A stretch of DNA of 64,000 nucleotides from Thermococcus aggregans (GCF_024022995.1 NZ_CP099582.1:1240001-1304000), one strand, 5' to 3'; positions 24,718 to 34,626 are shown, numbered from the stretch's first letter. Translations and numbers: made by a program. Notes: generated by a model not told the origin, from the sequence alone.

Positions 24718-26421
24718 CTAAGCTTCAAATATCAATTCCTTAAGTTTTCTAGGAAGCTCTTCTATCTTTACTCTTATTTGCTCTCTCGTGTCTCTATCTC
24801 TTATAGTCACAGTATTGTCCTTGGGCGTCTGGTTGTCCACCGTTACGCAGTAGGGAGTTCCTATCTCATCATACCTTGCGTATCTCCTTCCGATGGTGTC
24901 CTTCTCGTCGTAAACTACTATGAAGCCCTCTTTCTGCAGGGTTCTGAAGATATCGTAGGCTATGCTTGTGAGCGGCTCTTTGGCAACCAGAGGCAAGACG
25001 GCAACCTCTATTGGAGCCATGTCCTTCTTTATCTTGAGGTATACCCTTCCATCTTCGTCTGTTGTCAGTGAATTTTCAAGAAGCAGGTAGAACGGCCTGT
25101 CTATTCCAAAGCTCGGCTCCAAGACGTGAGGCACTATCTTTTCACCGGTCACCTTTTCTTCGACCTCTTTGATTATGAAGTCCTCCTTTTCAAGCTCGTA
25201 GCCATCAATAAGGACCTTTCCGATCTGCTCCAGCCCCTCAACTATCTTCTTGAGCTCCTCTTGGCTCATCTCTTGGAGCTTCTGGTTAATTTTCTTTGCG
25301 TCCCCTTTGAGCTTGGGGCCGACTCTCTTCATATTGAGGGAAACTTTGAGCTTCTTAACTATCTTGGGCTCTTTGTAGTGGATCATAACAGTCAGATCTG
25401 CCCCGCTTTCCCTTATGTGTCTGCTAAGGTCATAGTTTCCTCTGTAAGCTATACCAACGCACTCTACCCACCCAAACCTCTCGCTGTGGATTTCCACGTC
25501 CCACGTATCCTTTGAGTAGTGGGCTCTCTCTTCTGGTAGCTGCTGCCTGAACCTGATTTTATCCTCTGGGATGCCGATATCGAGCAGGATTCTCTTTACC
25601 ATAGCCATGTAGTATGCGAAAAAGGTGTTCATTATGTATCCTTTCTTCACAGCCTCTTCGAGAGTAATCTCGATCATACCAAGGTCTTTGAGCTGGTGCT
25701 CTATTGGGTAAAGCCTTACAACCTCGTCCTTGACCTCGTCAAAGTGCGGGTGCTCGGTCTCGTTGGGGTTGAAGAAAATCTCAGCCTCTGCTTGGGTAAA
25801 TTCCCTCAACCTAAGCATTCCCTGCCTTGGTGAAATTTCGTTTCTGTATGCTTTCCCTATCTGGAAGACTCCAAATGGGAGCTGGTTTCTGGCGAAGTTG
25901 TTTAAGCGTTTGAAGTTTACAAATATTCCCTGAGCAGTTTCTGGTCTTAGGTAGCCCTTCTTGTCTTTATAGGGGCCGATATATGTCTCAAACATTAGGT
26001 TGAAGTACCACACATCGCTGAGCTCTCCGCCACACTCTGGGCATTTTATACCATGCTCTCTTATGAGTTGAGTTAAATGCTCCGCACTGAGCCCCTCGGT
26101 GTCGATCCCAAGTGCCTCTTCAATAAGATGGTCAGCTCTAAACCTTGAACCGCATTTTTTACACTCAGTTAAGGGGTCAACAAACTTTTCCACGTGGCCT
26201 GAGGCGATGAAAACTTCCTCAGGCGTAATATCCGGAGTCTCAATTTCAAAGAAGCCTTCTCTTATAAACGCTTCTCTGATTTTCTTCTCAATTTTCCTCT
26301 TTATTGTAGCCCCCAAAGGACCGTAATCGTAAAAACCTCTCGCTCCACCATAGATTTCAAAACTACCCCACGCAAAGCCTCTCCTTCTCATTAGGTCTTG
26401 AAGAACTTCGTACTTATCCAT
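24718..26421 (-). CDS. glyS: Glycyl-tRNA synthetase
   Basis: A 567-residue class II synthetase of the archaeal/eukaryotic alpha2 type. FAWGSFEIYGGARGFYDYGP is the N-terminal signature, a zinc-binding CxxC pair is seen (CKKCGSRF, CPECGGEL), and motif 2 (FRQQLPEERAHY region) and motif 3 (EPSFGIDRPFYLLLE) are present, followed by the anticodon-binding domain (VAVLPLV). ATG 26421 has GGTGGTG upstream. Convergent or overlapping genes are absent; it is followed by DUF402 and preceded by tRNA-Ala on the same strand. Confidence 0.95.
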   Translation of the reverse strand: MDKYEVLQDLMRRRGFAWGSFEIYGGARGFYDYGPLGATIKRKIEKKIREAFIREGFFEIETPDITPEEVFIASGHVEKFVDPLTECKKCGSRFRADHLIEEALGIDTEGLSAEHLTQLIREHGIKCPECGGELSDVWYFNLMFETYIGPYKDKKGYLRPETAQGIFVNFKRLNNFARNQLPFGVFQIGKAYRNEISPRQGMLRLREFTQAEAEIFFNPNETEHPHFDEVKDEVVRLYPIEHQLKDLGMIEITLEEAVKKGYIMNTFFAYYMAMVKRILLDIGIPEDKIRFRQQLPEERAHYSKDTWDVEIHSERFGWVECVGIAYRGNYDLSRHIRESGADLTVMIHYKEPKIVKKLKVSLNMKRVGPKLKGDAKKINQKLQEMSQEELKKIVEGLEQIGKVLIDGYELEKEDFIIKEVEEKVTGEKIVPHVLEPSFGIDRPFYLLLENSLTTDEDGRVYLKIKKDMAPIEVAVLPLVAKEPLTSIAYDIFRTLQKEGFIVVYDEKDTIGRRYARYDEIGTPYCVTVDNQTPKDNTVTIRDRDTREQIRVKIEELPRKLKELIFEA

Positions 26422-26500
26422 GAACACCACCTTAGTGCATGAAGACGGAAGCACCTAAAAAAGTTTTGCTTCTGGAAGGTTGAGTGTAATTTAAATATTG

Positions 26501-26577
26501 TGGTGGACCGGGCGGGATTTGAACCCGCGGCCTACGGCTTGCGAAGCCGTCGCTCTCCCAGGCTGAGCTACCGGCCC
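26501..26577 (-). tRNA. tRNA-Ala (CGC anticodon), CCA encoded
   Basis: The minus strand folds as a full cloverleaf. The acceptor arm GGGCCGG pairs with CCGGTCC and contains the G3-U70 wobble that identifies alanine tRNAs. The anticodon stem ACGGC/GCCGT closes the loop TTCGCAA (anticodon CGC), and GGTTCAAATC is the T-loop region. A genomic CCA is present. A TATA-like ggatttaact lies about 40 bp upstream. No intron is seen. Confidence 0.95.
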
Positions 26578-26915
26578 GCCTCGAAGAGGGAATCACAACC
26601 AACTCAGAGACAGATAGTTAAATCCATATGAATTTTCTCGTTTCTGGCGTTTTTCTTGATAATTGCTCCGTTTTCTGGCGAGTTCCCCCTGTGCGTATCT
26701 GCGAGGCCATATACGTATCATTTAAGTCGGCTTAAAAACTTTACTCTTGAGCATCCCACTAAGAAAAAGTAAAGAAATTAAGCAATGTTCGATTTGGAAA
26801 TTACACTTGACATAATTACTAATTTAAAGAACATAAATAACATGGAACTCTTTTTCTGGTTTAACGCAAATCCATTAGTGCTTTACTGAATTAAGTAGTT
26901 ATGAGTCTTTGATTT
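26578..26915. other. Intergenic region beside tRNA-Ala
   Basis: About 340 bp of AT-rich DNA with the tRNA promoter at its left edge. A short direct repeat TTTCTGGCG occurs at 26640-26648 and again about 30 bp later. I see no gene, no tRNA 3'-end duplication and no guide-RNA boxes. Confidence 0.4.
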
Positions 26916-27674
26916 CTAATCTTCCTTAGGTACTGCAATTCCGCTTAAGGCTTTTTTAATCTTTTCTAATTTTTCCCTCTCTTCGTTTATTATCTCGTTT
27001 AATTTCAGTATTGCATTCTTGATATCTTCGTGTATATTCGGATTGTCCTCAAACCTTAATGCTATGTAATCTGTGAAAATATCTACTCCTTTAAATGATC
27101 TTATTGTGTTTTTTAATTGTTCCCTAATTTCGGATTCATGTATTATCATTTTGTGTTGATCACTTTCGAGAATAAGTTTTGTAGACTCAAGTTTTAACCC
27201 CCACTCTTTTCTTGGATATAACTTTACTCGAAATTCTCCACCTATTCTTTCGACCGTATACCCCCAGAAAATTTCTTCTTCCTTCACTTCTTCCACCTCC
27301 TTTTCGGAGAATTCTTTCACTATCTTTCGCATAAGATCCTCATCTCTTTTATATTCCCCTAGAATGAGATCCGCTCCAGGATGGTGCTTCAAATTGCTTA
27401 TAATTTGTTCTCTAATCTCCGTTGGAAGTTGAGCTAAAATTCCTCTAATTATTTTCACATTGTAATATACCTTGTCGTAGTTTACTCTATTCTCAGTATA
27501 TTCTTTCCACCACAGAACTTCTTTTTCGCCAACTAATGAGGAAACTATATTTGCTAGATGTTTAAAGAGATCAAAATACCTTCGATGCTTTGGATGAGTA
27601 CTAGGCAAGTTGCACAGGGTATTGTCACACCTATCAACAATTTTGGCCAAGAGCACTTTCACTTCTTTATCCAT
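26916..27674 (-). CDS. Uncharacterised AT-rich gene product
   Basis: 252 residues from ATG 27674, with GGAG 6 bp upstream. The protein is charged and largely helical, with an acidic stretch (KEVEEVKEEEIFWGYTVERI, about 130-150) and a C-terminal coiled-coil-like tail (INEEREKLEKIKKAL). No domain recognised. It is divergent from the SAP/nuclease gene at 28001 and separated from it by 326 bp. Lower GC than flanking housekeeping genes suggests an accessory origin. Confidence 0.6.
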   Translation of the reverse strand: MDKEVKVLLAKIVDRCDNTLCNLPSTHPKHRRYFDLFKHLANIVSSLVGEKEVLWWKEYTENRVNYDKVYYNVKIIRGILAQLPTEIREQIISNLKHHPGADLILGEYKRDEDLMRKIVKEFSEKEVEEVKEEEIFWGYTVERIGGEFRVKLYPRKEWGLKLESTKLILESDQHKMIIHESEIREQLKNTIRSFKGVDIFTDYIALRFEDNPNIHEDIKNAILKLNEIINEEREKLEKIKKALSGIAVPKED

Positions 27675-28000
27675 CATTATCTCCTTCCCCTTGCCTCTCG
27701 TTCAATATTCTTTGGCATTAATTCCTAAAAATTTTTCCAATTAGCAAAAATTATCATAAGGAGTATTTGTAAACTCAAATATTGAGGGTTTTGGTGTAAT
27801 TATTGTTTCCAAAATTTGTGGGGGATGCTTCTATGTGAACTTTCTTCCATCCTAAAAGGGTGATTTACCTCTTTTATCCCCATAACTCGAAGAATTTCTC
27901 TGCAACTATCTTAACGTACTCACATTTTCCCATTAACTACGTAAACTATTTCCGAAAATATTTTTAAAGATCGCAACTATGTTCAATTTGGTGTGGAACA
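27675..28000. other. Divergent intergenic region between two orphan genes
   Basis: AT-rich. The right end carries a promoter-like aatatttttaaagatc (27957-27972) for the nuclease gene, whose ATG is at 28001 with GGTGTGG before it. I see no further gene or RNA. Confidence 0.45.
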
Positions 28001-28735
28001 ATGCGAAACATAGATCTTCTGATTGATATTTTAGATACCTATTTTTACAAAGATCAACTTCAACAACTTCTAGAACAAGCAGGACTCAAAAAATCAGGAA
28101 CCAAAATAGAGCTTATCGAAAGGTTACTTACAGAATCAAACTACGATCTTGCATATATTTTCTCTAGGCTAACAAAGGACGAGCTACTTGAAATTCTTGA
28201 ACTCTACTTCGATGAGACACTTCCCAAGTCAACCGTCAAGCAAGAAGTCATAGATAGACTTGTAGAATACTTTGAAGGTACTCAGAAGAAAGACAAACAC
28301 ATTCAAAAGGAACAACGAAAAATGAGTAAAAAGGATGAAATTGCTTTCTCAAAAGTATACGAAATTTTAAATGAGTTTGGACGTGTCATGTATAAAGCAG
28401 ACAATGAGGCAGATTTGGAGAAACAACTTGTTCTTTATCTCCGTAGTAAGCTCCCAAGTAGTCTTGTAACTCCGCAAAAGGCAGGAGCAAAGCGCGGGGG
28501 TGTCTATGTTCCTGACATTGTTATAGGGAATAACTTGGCAATAGAAATCAAATATTTCACACAAAAACGAAGCGACGATTGGCATAGCGCTATTGGTCAG
28601 GTAGTTCGATATAAGGTTGATGGAGAATATGAAAGGATTATCCTGTTCATTCTAGATAAAGCAGATAATGTACCAGAGAACTATAAAGAGTATGAAAAAC
28701 TACTGCCTTGGTTAACTATTGTAGTTAAAAAATGA
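28001..28735 (+). CDS. SAP-domain protein with PD-(D/E)XK nuclease fold
   Basis: 244 residues. Residues about 16-45 (KDQLQQLLEQAGLKKSGTK) resemble a SAP DNA-binding module, and a second helical repeat follows to residue 92. The C-terminal half has VYVPDIVIGNNLAIEIKYF: Pro-Asp at 171-172 and E-x-K at 182-184, the PD-(D/E)XK nuclease core, with a preceding acidic helix near 137-142. This is a likely DNA endonuclease. It stands alone with no methylase nearby, so a restriction-modification role is not supported. Defence or repair are possible; unknown. Confidence 0.7.
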   Translation: MRNIDLLIDILDTYFYKDQLQQLLEQAGLKKSGTKIELIERLLTESNYDLAYIFSRLTKDELLEILELYFDETLPKSTVKQEVIDRLVEYFEGTQKKDKHIQKEQRKMSKKDEIAFSKVYEILNEFGRVMYKADNEADLEKQLVLYLRSKLPSSLVTPQKAGAKRGGVYVPDIVIGNNLAIEIKYFTQKRSDDWHSAIGQVVRYKVDGEYERIILFILDKADNVPENYKEYEKLLPWLTIVVKK

Positions 28736-28860
28736 GAAGCAATAATTGAACTTTCGTAATTTTGACTTTTTATTTTCTTGAAGGCATCAAAACGAAGCGT
28801 TAAAGAAATAAAATTATAGTCTTTGCATATCAAAAATATAAGGCAAAAAGAAGGGAATTT

Positions 28861-29568
28861 TCACTTCAATATGATTCTTGCGTCGGCGATGGCTGCGCCT
28901 TCGCCCTCTGGATAGACAAAGACTGGGTTTAAGTCCATTTCCTTGATGTAGTCTTTAAGATCGTCAACGAGGTTTGAAACCTTCAGCATCATGTCTACAA
29001 TTGCCTTCATGTCCGCTGGGGGTTCTCCCCTTGCTCCAGCGAGGATTGGATAGCCTTTAATGCTCTTTATCATTTCCCAAGCGTCCTTCTCTTCAATTGG
29101 TATTATCCTGAAGGTTACGTCCTTGAGGATTTCCACAAAGATACCGCCGAGGCCGAACATTATTGCGTGTCCGAATTGTGGGTCTTCGGTGACGCCAATG
29201 ATTACTTCTCTTCCGGGCTTGAGCATTGGGGCTATTAGCACACCAAGAATCTCTGCATCGGGCCTGTATCTTCTTGCGTTCTCGTGGATTTCTTCCCATT
29301 TTTGCTTGAGTTCTTCGTCGTTTTTTATGTTGAGCATGACGACTTTTGCATCGCTCTTGTGGAGTATTTGTGGCGACATGAGCTTCATGACGATGGGGTA
29401 GCCGATTTCGTTTGCGTATTTTATGGCTTCATCAAGGGTTTTTGCGAGTTTTTCTTCTGGGACTGGTAAGCCGTAAGCTTTTAGGACTTGTTTTGCCTCG
29501 TATTCAACTAAAGCCTTCCTACCTTGAGCCAAAACATTTTCAATAACTTTCAAAGCCTCCCCCCTCAT
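28861..29568 (-). CDS. ADP-forming acyl-CoA synthetase, beta (ATP-grasp) subunit
   Basis: 235 residues, the short ATP-grasp beta subunit of archaeal ADP-forming acetyl/acyl-CoA synthetase. KALVEYEAKQVLKAYGLP, YPIVMKLMSPQILHKSDAK and FGLGGIFVEILKDVTFRIIP are family signatures. ATG 29568 has GGAGGGG 6 bp upstream. It works with the alpha subunit at 34629 at the head of this operon: the acyl phosphate made by alpha is transferred to ADP, conserving energy of amino acid oxidation as ATP. It is the last gene of the aromatic amino acid cluster. Confidence 0.9.
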   Translation of the reverse strand: MRGEALKVIENVLAQGRKALVEYEAKQVLKAYGLPVPEEKLAKTLDEAIKYANEIGYPIVMKLMSPQILHKSDAKVVMLNIKNDEELKQKWEEIHENARRYRPDAEILGVLIAPMLKPGREVIIGVTEDPQFGHAIMFGLGGIFVEILKDVTFRIIPIEEKDAWEMIKSIKGYPILAGARGEPPADMKAIVDMMLKVSNLVDDLKDYIKEMDLNPVFVYPEGEGAAIADARIILK

Positions 29569-29632
29569 AAAATACCCCTCCAATCAATCCAGCGTGGTCG
29601 TGATATATCTCCATTCATTTGCATCCCTCTGT

Positions 29633-30967
29633 TTACTTCAAAATCCAATAAACCAAGAGAGACGACAACAGTATCAATACGGGGGCTTGTGAATCAAAGC
29701 TGGCAATAGTACATGCGGCGGCAATTATAATTGCAATGATCGTACTTACTATAACAGGCTTGGGTGTTCGTTTACGTGATGAATAGAGACCTACTATTAT
29801 CCCTAGGGCTATGGGGATCCTAAAATTGTTTGCGAAAACTATTCCGTTCAGTATATCGTTTATTGTTAATGCAAGAAGGGTGGATATAATAGCTACAGCG
29901 ATAACTGATTTTCTAGCTTTAGCCAGCAAGAGCTTCTCGTCTGATGTGGAATCCACGTCATAAAAGACTTTTGTGAACAAAGTAGATGTCCCAATCAAAA
30001 CTGGGGCTGCGGTAGATAAAATTGCTGCCCATAATCCGGCTATAAGAAGGCCCCCAATTACCGGATGAAGTGTAGAGACTATCAGTTGAGGTAACGCTTC
30101 AAGCGACGGCATGTTTGGCGCAAGGACTCTTGCTGTCATACCAAGAATTGCTGCGAGTATCCCTGCAGGAGCTACTATAAGCGCTGCAATAAGGCACCCT
30201 TTAAACGCTGTCTCATCATTTTTAGCTGATTTTATTGCTTGCAACTGGGGCTGATTCCCAATTACAGCTGTTGCGGATGTTATAAACCATGAGAGTATTA
30301 CTAGCTTGCCAACTCCGGTTAGTGAGAAGTAATATGGGGGTAAACTTGCTTGCAAGTGAGTGAACCCTCCAACGTTCTTCAGCTCTAGTATAACCCCCAT
30401 GATCAGCCCAAAATACATGGCTACAATATGTATTATGTTAGCAATTCCTGCTGCCCAGACTCCTCCCACGTATATGTACACCGTGAATATTCCAGCAGTT
30501 ATTAACATCATAACGGAAGGCGGTATTTCGGGAAAAAGGACAGATAGTACAGTCCCACCACCAACCACTTGGAGAGATAGGGCAATAACAAAGCTTAGCA
30601 GTAGTACGTAGTTCACTATTTTTACAGCATCTTCCCCAAAGACCTTGCCTATCAGCCCCGGTATCGTTATCACGTCATGCTTCCTTATTTTTCTTGCTAT
30701 TAGCCCCGCAAATATTATTCCAATGGCGATTGTTATCCCGAACCACCCTGCAGAGATGCCCTTAAGGTATGCTCTTTGCGAGCCCCCGATTACTGTAATT
30801 CCCCCAATCCACTGTCCTACAGTTAGAGCAGTGTACACTCCCAGTCCCATTCCTCCTCCTGCTATGAGAAAATCGGAACCTTTTTTTGTACGATTTTGAG
30901 CAATTTTTGTTGCAATGCCAACAAAAAATAAGTAGACTAGGATAATTGCTATGTGGGTTACCCTCAT
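29633..30967 (-). CDS. Sodium:solute symporter (SSS family)
   Basis: A 444-residue, about 13-helix transporter of the SSS family. GSDFLIAGGGMGLGVYTALT and the helix-3 region with IPGLIGKVFGEDA are typical. ATG 30967 follows GGTGAGG and lies 12 bp after the aminotransferase stop, so it is in the same operon. Uptake of an amino acid or an organic acid with Na+ is likely; the context suggests an aromatic amino acid or its fermentation product. Confidence 0.85.
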   Translation of the reverse strand: MRVTHIAIILVYLFFVGIATKIAQNRTKKGSDFLIAGGGMGLGVYTALTVGQWIGGITVIGGSQRAYLKGISAGWFGITIAIGIIFAGLIARKIRKHDVITIPGLIGKVFGEDAVKIVNYVLLLSFVIALSLQVVGGGTVLSVLFPEIPPSVMMLITAGIFTVYIYVGGVWAAGIANIIHIVAMYFGLIMGVILELKNVGGFTHLQASLPPYYFSLTGVGKLVILSWFITSATAVIGNQPQLQAIKSAKNDETAFKGCLIAALIVAPAGILAAILGMTARVLAPNMPSLEALPQLIVSTLHPVIGGLLIAGLWAAILSTAAPVLIGTSTLFTKVFYDVDSTSDEKLLLAKARKSVIAVAIISTLLALTINDILNGIVFANNFRIPIALGIIVGLYSSRKRTPKPVIVSTIIAIIIAAACTIASFDSQAPVLILLSSLLVYWILK

Positions 30968-30978
30968 AAATCCTCACC

Positions 30979-32166
30979 TTAGTTTTCCAAGTATTTCAAG
31001 GCATTTTCGATTCTATCCATGGCTTCTTCCAGTAATTCTCTCTTCGCTAAATACATCCTAATGTATCCCTCGCCATGCTCTCCGTATGCGCTTCCGGGCA
31101 CTACTCCCACGTGAGCTTTTGATAATAGATTTAGTGCAAATGCTTTTGAAGATCCGTATTTTCCAATGTATGGGAACATATAGAAAGCACCTTTTGGTTT
31201 TACACAATGAATATCTGGCATTTCAGAGAGTCGTTTATAAGCGAGATCCCGTCTTGCCTTGTATTCTTCAATTATCCTTTCAACTTCTTCTTCACAGCAT
31301 CTTAATGCTTCTATGCCCCCAATTTGTACCGGCACACACACTCCTGAAGTATTGTAAAGCAACAATTTTGCAAAGTGTTTTGACAATTCTGGGGGGGCTA
31401 CAACATACCCAAGTCTAAGCCCTGTAGCTCCATACGTTTTTGAAAAAGAGAAGATGCTAATTGTTCTTTTTCTAACTTCTTCATCTAATGAGGCAATACT
31501 TACATGCTTGCCTTCATAGACAAATTTTTCGTATGGCTCGTCGGATATTATTGCCAAATCATGTTCAACTGCGAGCTCTGCTATTTCTTCGAGATCTTTT
31601 TTAGCGTAGACTGCTCCCGTTGGATTGTTAGGACTGTTTATTAGTATTGCCTTAGTTTTTTTGGTAAGGTTTCTTTTAATATCCTCTACAAGGGGTCTGA
31701 ATTCGTTCTCCTCGTACAATGGATAATATGTAGGACTGGCACTGATTACTTTAGCTATTGCGCCGTATGTAACAAATCCTGGATCCGGAAGAAGGATCTC
31801 TTCCCCAGGATTTAAAATAGTTAACATAGATAAAAAGAGGCCTTGCTCGGCCCCATTTGTTATCACTATTTCTTCGGGGGTGACATCAATTTTGTTTTCT
31901 GTTTTAACCTTTTTTGCGATCTCTTCTCTGAGCTCATAAACTCCATTGCCCGGAGGATATGCACAAGGACGAGGTGCACCAGTATAGCTTGGCTTATAGA
32001 GCGCCTCTACAATTGCTTTTTTAATGGGTTCAAATGGCTCAAAGTCAGGCTCTCCAATAGTGAGATTTACTGCATCAGGTATCTGCTTAACTTGCCTTAA
32101 CATTGCTCTAATTTCAGAAAAAGGCAGATTACGCACTCTCTCAGCGATGTATTTGTTAATATCCAT
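30979..32166 (-). CDS. Class I aminotransferase (aromatic/aspartate type)
   Basis: 395 residues. VNLTIGEPDFEPFEP, INSPNNPTGAVYAKKDL, ISDEPYEKF and FSFSKTYGATGLRLGY contain the PLP contacts and Schiff-base lysine. It lies between IorB and the SSS transporter with gaps of 4 and 12 bp. In this context it would convert aromatic amino acids to the arylpyruvates used by IorAB. Sequence alone does not fix specificity. Confidence 0.87.
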   Translation of the reverse strand: MDINKYIAERVRNLPFSEIRAMLRQVKQIPDAVNLTIGEPDFEPFEPIKKAIVEALYKPSYTGAPRPCAYPPGNGVYELREEIAKKVKTENKIDVTPEEIVITNGAEQGLFLSMLTILNPGEEILLPDPGFVTYGAIAKVISASPTYYPLYEENEFRPLVEDIKRNLTKKTKAILINSPNNPTGAVYAKKDLEEIAELAVEHDLAIISDEPYEKFVYEGKHVSIASLDEEVRKRTISIFSFSKTYGATGLRLGYVVAPPELSKHFAKLLLYNTSGVCVPVQIGGIEALRCCEEEVERIIEEYKARRDLAYKRLSEMPDIHCVKPKGAFYMFPYIGKYGSSKAFALNLLSKAHVGVVPGSAYGEHGEGYIRMYLAKRELLEEAMDRIENALKYLEN

Positions 32167-32170
32167 ATTA

Positions 32171-32776
32171 TCATTCCCCTTCCCTTTTCAGTTCGTTAGC
32201 TTTGCGCATTCCTGCCTGAAATGCCCTTATGTTGACATTTACGTATTTTTCCTTCACATTGGATATTATAGCATGTTCAAAATTTTCTTGGGATATTGGC
32301 AGTATGTTTAGACCACATAGGACACCTAACATAAACATGTTAAGTGTTCTAACTGTTCCAAAGGCATTGAGAACCTCCTCTGTGGCATTAAGCATGTAGG
32401 ATGTACTGGGCAATTTATTCAGCTCGTCCAAAATTGAATTGAGGTCGGGATATTGAGGAACTCCAGACGTAATTGGTCTTGTATTCACTATTATCTCGGT
32501 ATTAGGACTAGCATACTCACTTGCAACTCTTAGTGTCTCAAGGGGCTCAAAACCTAAGATCACGTCAGTATAACCCTTAGGAACTAATGGACTGTGTACG
32601 TTACTCCCAAATTTGACATGACTAACTACAGAACCTCCTCTTTGAGAAGCTCCATAAGTTTCTCCAACTCGGACGGAAAAGCCTTCGTTAATTGCTGCTG
32701 AAGCTAACACTCGTGAGGCTAGAATGTTGCCTTGTCCTCCTACTCCAGTTATCAGGATATAATAGTTTTGTTTCAT
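32171..32776 (-). CDS. iorB: Indolepyruvate:ferredoxin oxidoreductase, beta subunit
   Basis: 201 residues of the IorB/POR_gamma family: ILITGVGGQGNILASRVLAS and VRVGETYGASQRGGSVVSHV are diagnostic. It partners with IorA encoded just upstream (2-bp gap). The complex oxidatively decarboxylates indolepyruvate, phenylpyruvate and hydroxyphenylpyruvate to aryl-acetyl-CoA, reducing ferredoxin. Confidence 0.92.
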   Translation of the reverse strand: MKQNYYILITGVGGQGNILASRVLASAAINEGFSVRVGETYGASQRGGSVVSHVKFGSNVHSPLVPKGYTDVILGFEPLETLRVASEYASPNTEIIVNTRPITSGVPQYPDLNSILDELNKLPSTSYMLNATEEVLNAFGTVRTLNMFMLGVLCGLNILPISQENFEHAIISNVKEKYVNVNIRAFQAGMRKANELKREGE

Positions 32777-32778
32777 TT

Positions 32779-34626
32779 TTAATCCCTCCTTTCAAGTTCT
32801 TTTATTGCACCAACCGGACATATTTGAGCACAAACACCACATCCAGTACATACTACAGGGTCTATGGTTGCTTTTCCTTCTGAATTGAGAGAAATTGCAG
32901 GACACCCGAATTCATTGGTACATAATTTGCACCCTATACATTTTGTAGTATCAACTGTGTAAGGAACTGCTTTTGATTTCCCTCTCCTAGCTTCATAAAG
33001 TGCACAAAGATGCTTTGCAACAACAACTGCTGGCCCTTCACTTTTTAGGGCATCTTCAAAGACTTTTTCTGTCTGTTTAATGTCATAGGGGTCAGTTTCC
33101 ATTACAAATCTAACTCCCATAGTTTTGGCTATCTCTGAGATACTAATATATTGGCCTGGATTTGGCTGGAACCCTGTCATAGCAGTAGTGCCGTTATCAA
33201 AAACAACCACAAGTACATCCGTATTGGTGTATACAGCGTTTGCTAAAGCTGACAACCCTGCATGGAAGAAGGTTGAATCCCCGACCATAGCAATTGGCTT
33301 AACATCTGGATTTGCTTTTCCAACACCTAGGCCAATTCCTATGGATGACCCCATAGCCCCACTTGTGTCTCTAAGAGATAGCGGAGGTAGCCCAACTAAG
33401 GCATAACAGCCAATGTCACCGTGGTATATCACTTTTATCTTTGATTTACGTGCAGCCATCTTTAGGGCATATCCCGTTGCTCTGTGGGGGCATCCGGGGC
33501 ATAGTGAAATCATTCTTTTTGGAAGCTTCACATTTGTCAATTTGCCTGCTTCAGGTTTCTTTATATCTAAGAACTCGAACACTCTGTTTAAAGCTTCACT
33601 GACTAGTTCGGGAGTTAGTTCTCCCCACCTGGGCAAACTCCCTTCCAACTTACCATGAATCTCAACAGTCTCCTCAAGATCATATAGGATTGTTTTTACA
33701 CCAATTTCAAGGTAAGGTTCTCCTTCCTCTATAACTAATATTTTATTCACATGCTCTGCAAATTCTCTAATAATCTTCGAAGGCAACGGGTAAGCAAAGC
33801 CAATCTTTAAAACTGCAACTTTTTCTGAAATTCCAAGTAACTCTAATGCCTCCACAGTATACTCATAGCCCACACCCGATGTAATGATTCCAAATTCAGC
33901 GTCTTCTGGGAGTTTGATCAGGTTGAACTCCGAATTGTTAGATATCTCTTCAATTTTGCTTAATACTTTTTCATGAAGCTCTTTGTGTCGTTTGATCCCC
34001 AGTTCTCCCGGTATTAACGCATGCTTCTCCGGAATCTTTGGTTTGGTGTCATCTTTCTTAAGTTCACCCAAAATTACATCTTGTCTAGCGTGTCCTACTC
34101 TCGTTACTGATCTTAGCAGCACAGGAATCTTATACTCTTCTGACAATCTAAATGCATACGCACACATATCCTTTGCTTCTTGGGGTGTAGCCGGTTCTAG
34201 CGTTGGAACTTCCATTATGTACGCACCAAAAAATCTCGTATCCTGTTCTGATCCAGAACTATGAGATTGGGGGTCGTCCGCAACTACTATAACTAGTCCT
34301 GCGTCAGTTTTAATGTATGGCGTTTTGGCTAAAAAGTCTAATGCAACGTTTAATCCATAGTGTTTCATAGCCACTAGCGCATTAAGACCGGAAATAGCGG
34401 CTCCATATGCAACTTCTGCTGCAATTTTTTCATTTGTTGACCATTCAGCATATAGCCCTATTTTTTGGGCAAGTGGATACAATGTACCTAAAATTTCAGA
34501 AGATGGCGTTCCTGGATATGCTGTAGCTACCTTTACTCCACCTTCTAAAGCACCTCGTGCAATTGCTTCATTTCCCATTAACAAAAGTCTTTCTCCAGGG
34601 GCATCTTTAAGTATATTTTCTTCCAT
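32779..34626 (-). CDS. iorA: Indolepyruvate:ferredoxin oxidoreductase, alpha subunit
   Basis: 615 residues in the expected order: N-terminal pyrimidine domain (LLLMGNEAIARGALEGGVK, AYPGTPSSEI), TPP domain with LCPGCPHRATGYAL and GDSTFFHAGLSAL, and a C-terminal 2x[4Fe-4S] ferredoxin domain (CIGCKLCTNEFGCP, CTGCGVCAQICP). GGAGGGAG precedes ATG 34626. The first cluster region has the unusual CxxCxxxxxC spacing known in IorA. It is the catalytic subunit of aromatic 2-oxoacid oxidation. Confidence 0.95.
   Translation of the reverse strand: MEENILKDAPGERLLLMGNEAIARGALEGGVKVATAYPGTPSSEILGTLYPLAQKIGLYAEWSTNEKIAAEVAYGAAISGLNALVAMKHYGLNVALDFLAKTPYIKTDAGLVIVVADDPQSHSSGSEQDTRFFGAYIMEVPTLEPATPQEAKDMCAYAFRLSEEYKIPVLLRSVTRVGHARQDVILGELKKDDTKPKIPEKHALIPGELGIKRHKELHEKVLSKIEEISNNSEFNLIKLPEDAEFGIITSGVGYEYTVEALELLGISEKVAVLKIGFAYPLPSKIIREFAEHVNKILVIEEGEPYLEIGVKTILYDLEETVEIHGKLEGSLPRWGELTPELVSEALNRVFEFLDIKKPEAGKLTNVKLPKRMISLCPGCPHRATGYALKMAARKSKIKVIYHGDIGCYALVGLPPLSLRDTSGAMGSSIGIGLGVGKANPDVKPIAMVGDSTFFHAGLSALANAVYTNTDVLVVVFDNGTTAMTGFQPNPGQYISISEIAKTMGVRFVMETDPYDIKQTEKVFEDALKSEGPAVVVAKHLCALYEARRGKSKAVPYTVDTTKCIGCKLCTNEFGCPAISLNSEGKATIDPVVCTGCGVCAQICPVGAIKELERRD

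Noticed and set aside
26501-28735. Integrated element at tRNA-Ala
   Set aside because: No integrase, no duplicated tRNA 3' end and no plasmid or virus genes were seen.
28001-28735. Type II restriction-modification system
   Set aside because: No methyltransferase lies next to the nuclease; the methyltransferase at 48472 is a distant small-molecule type.
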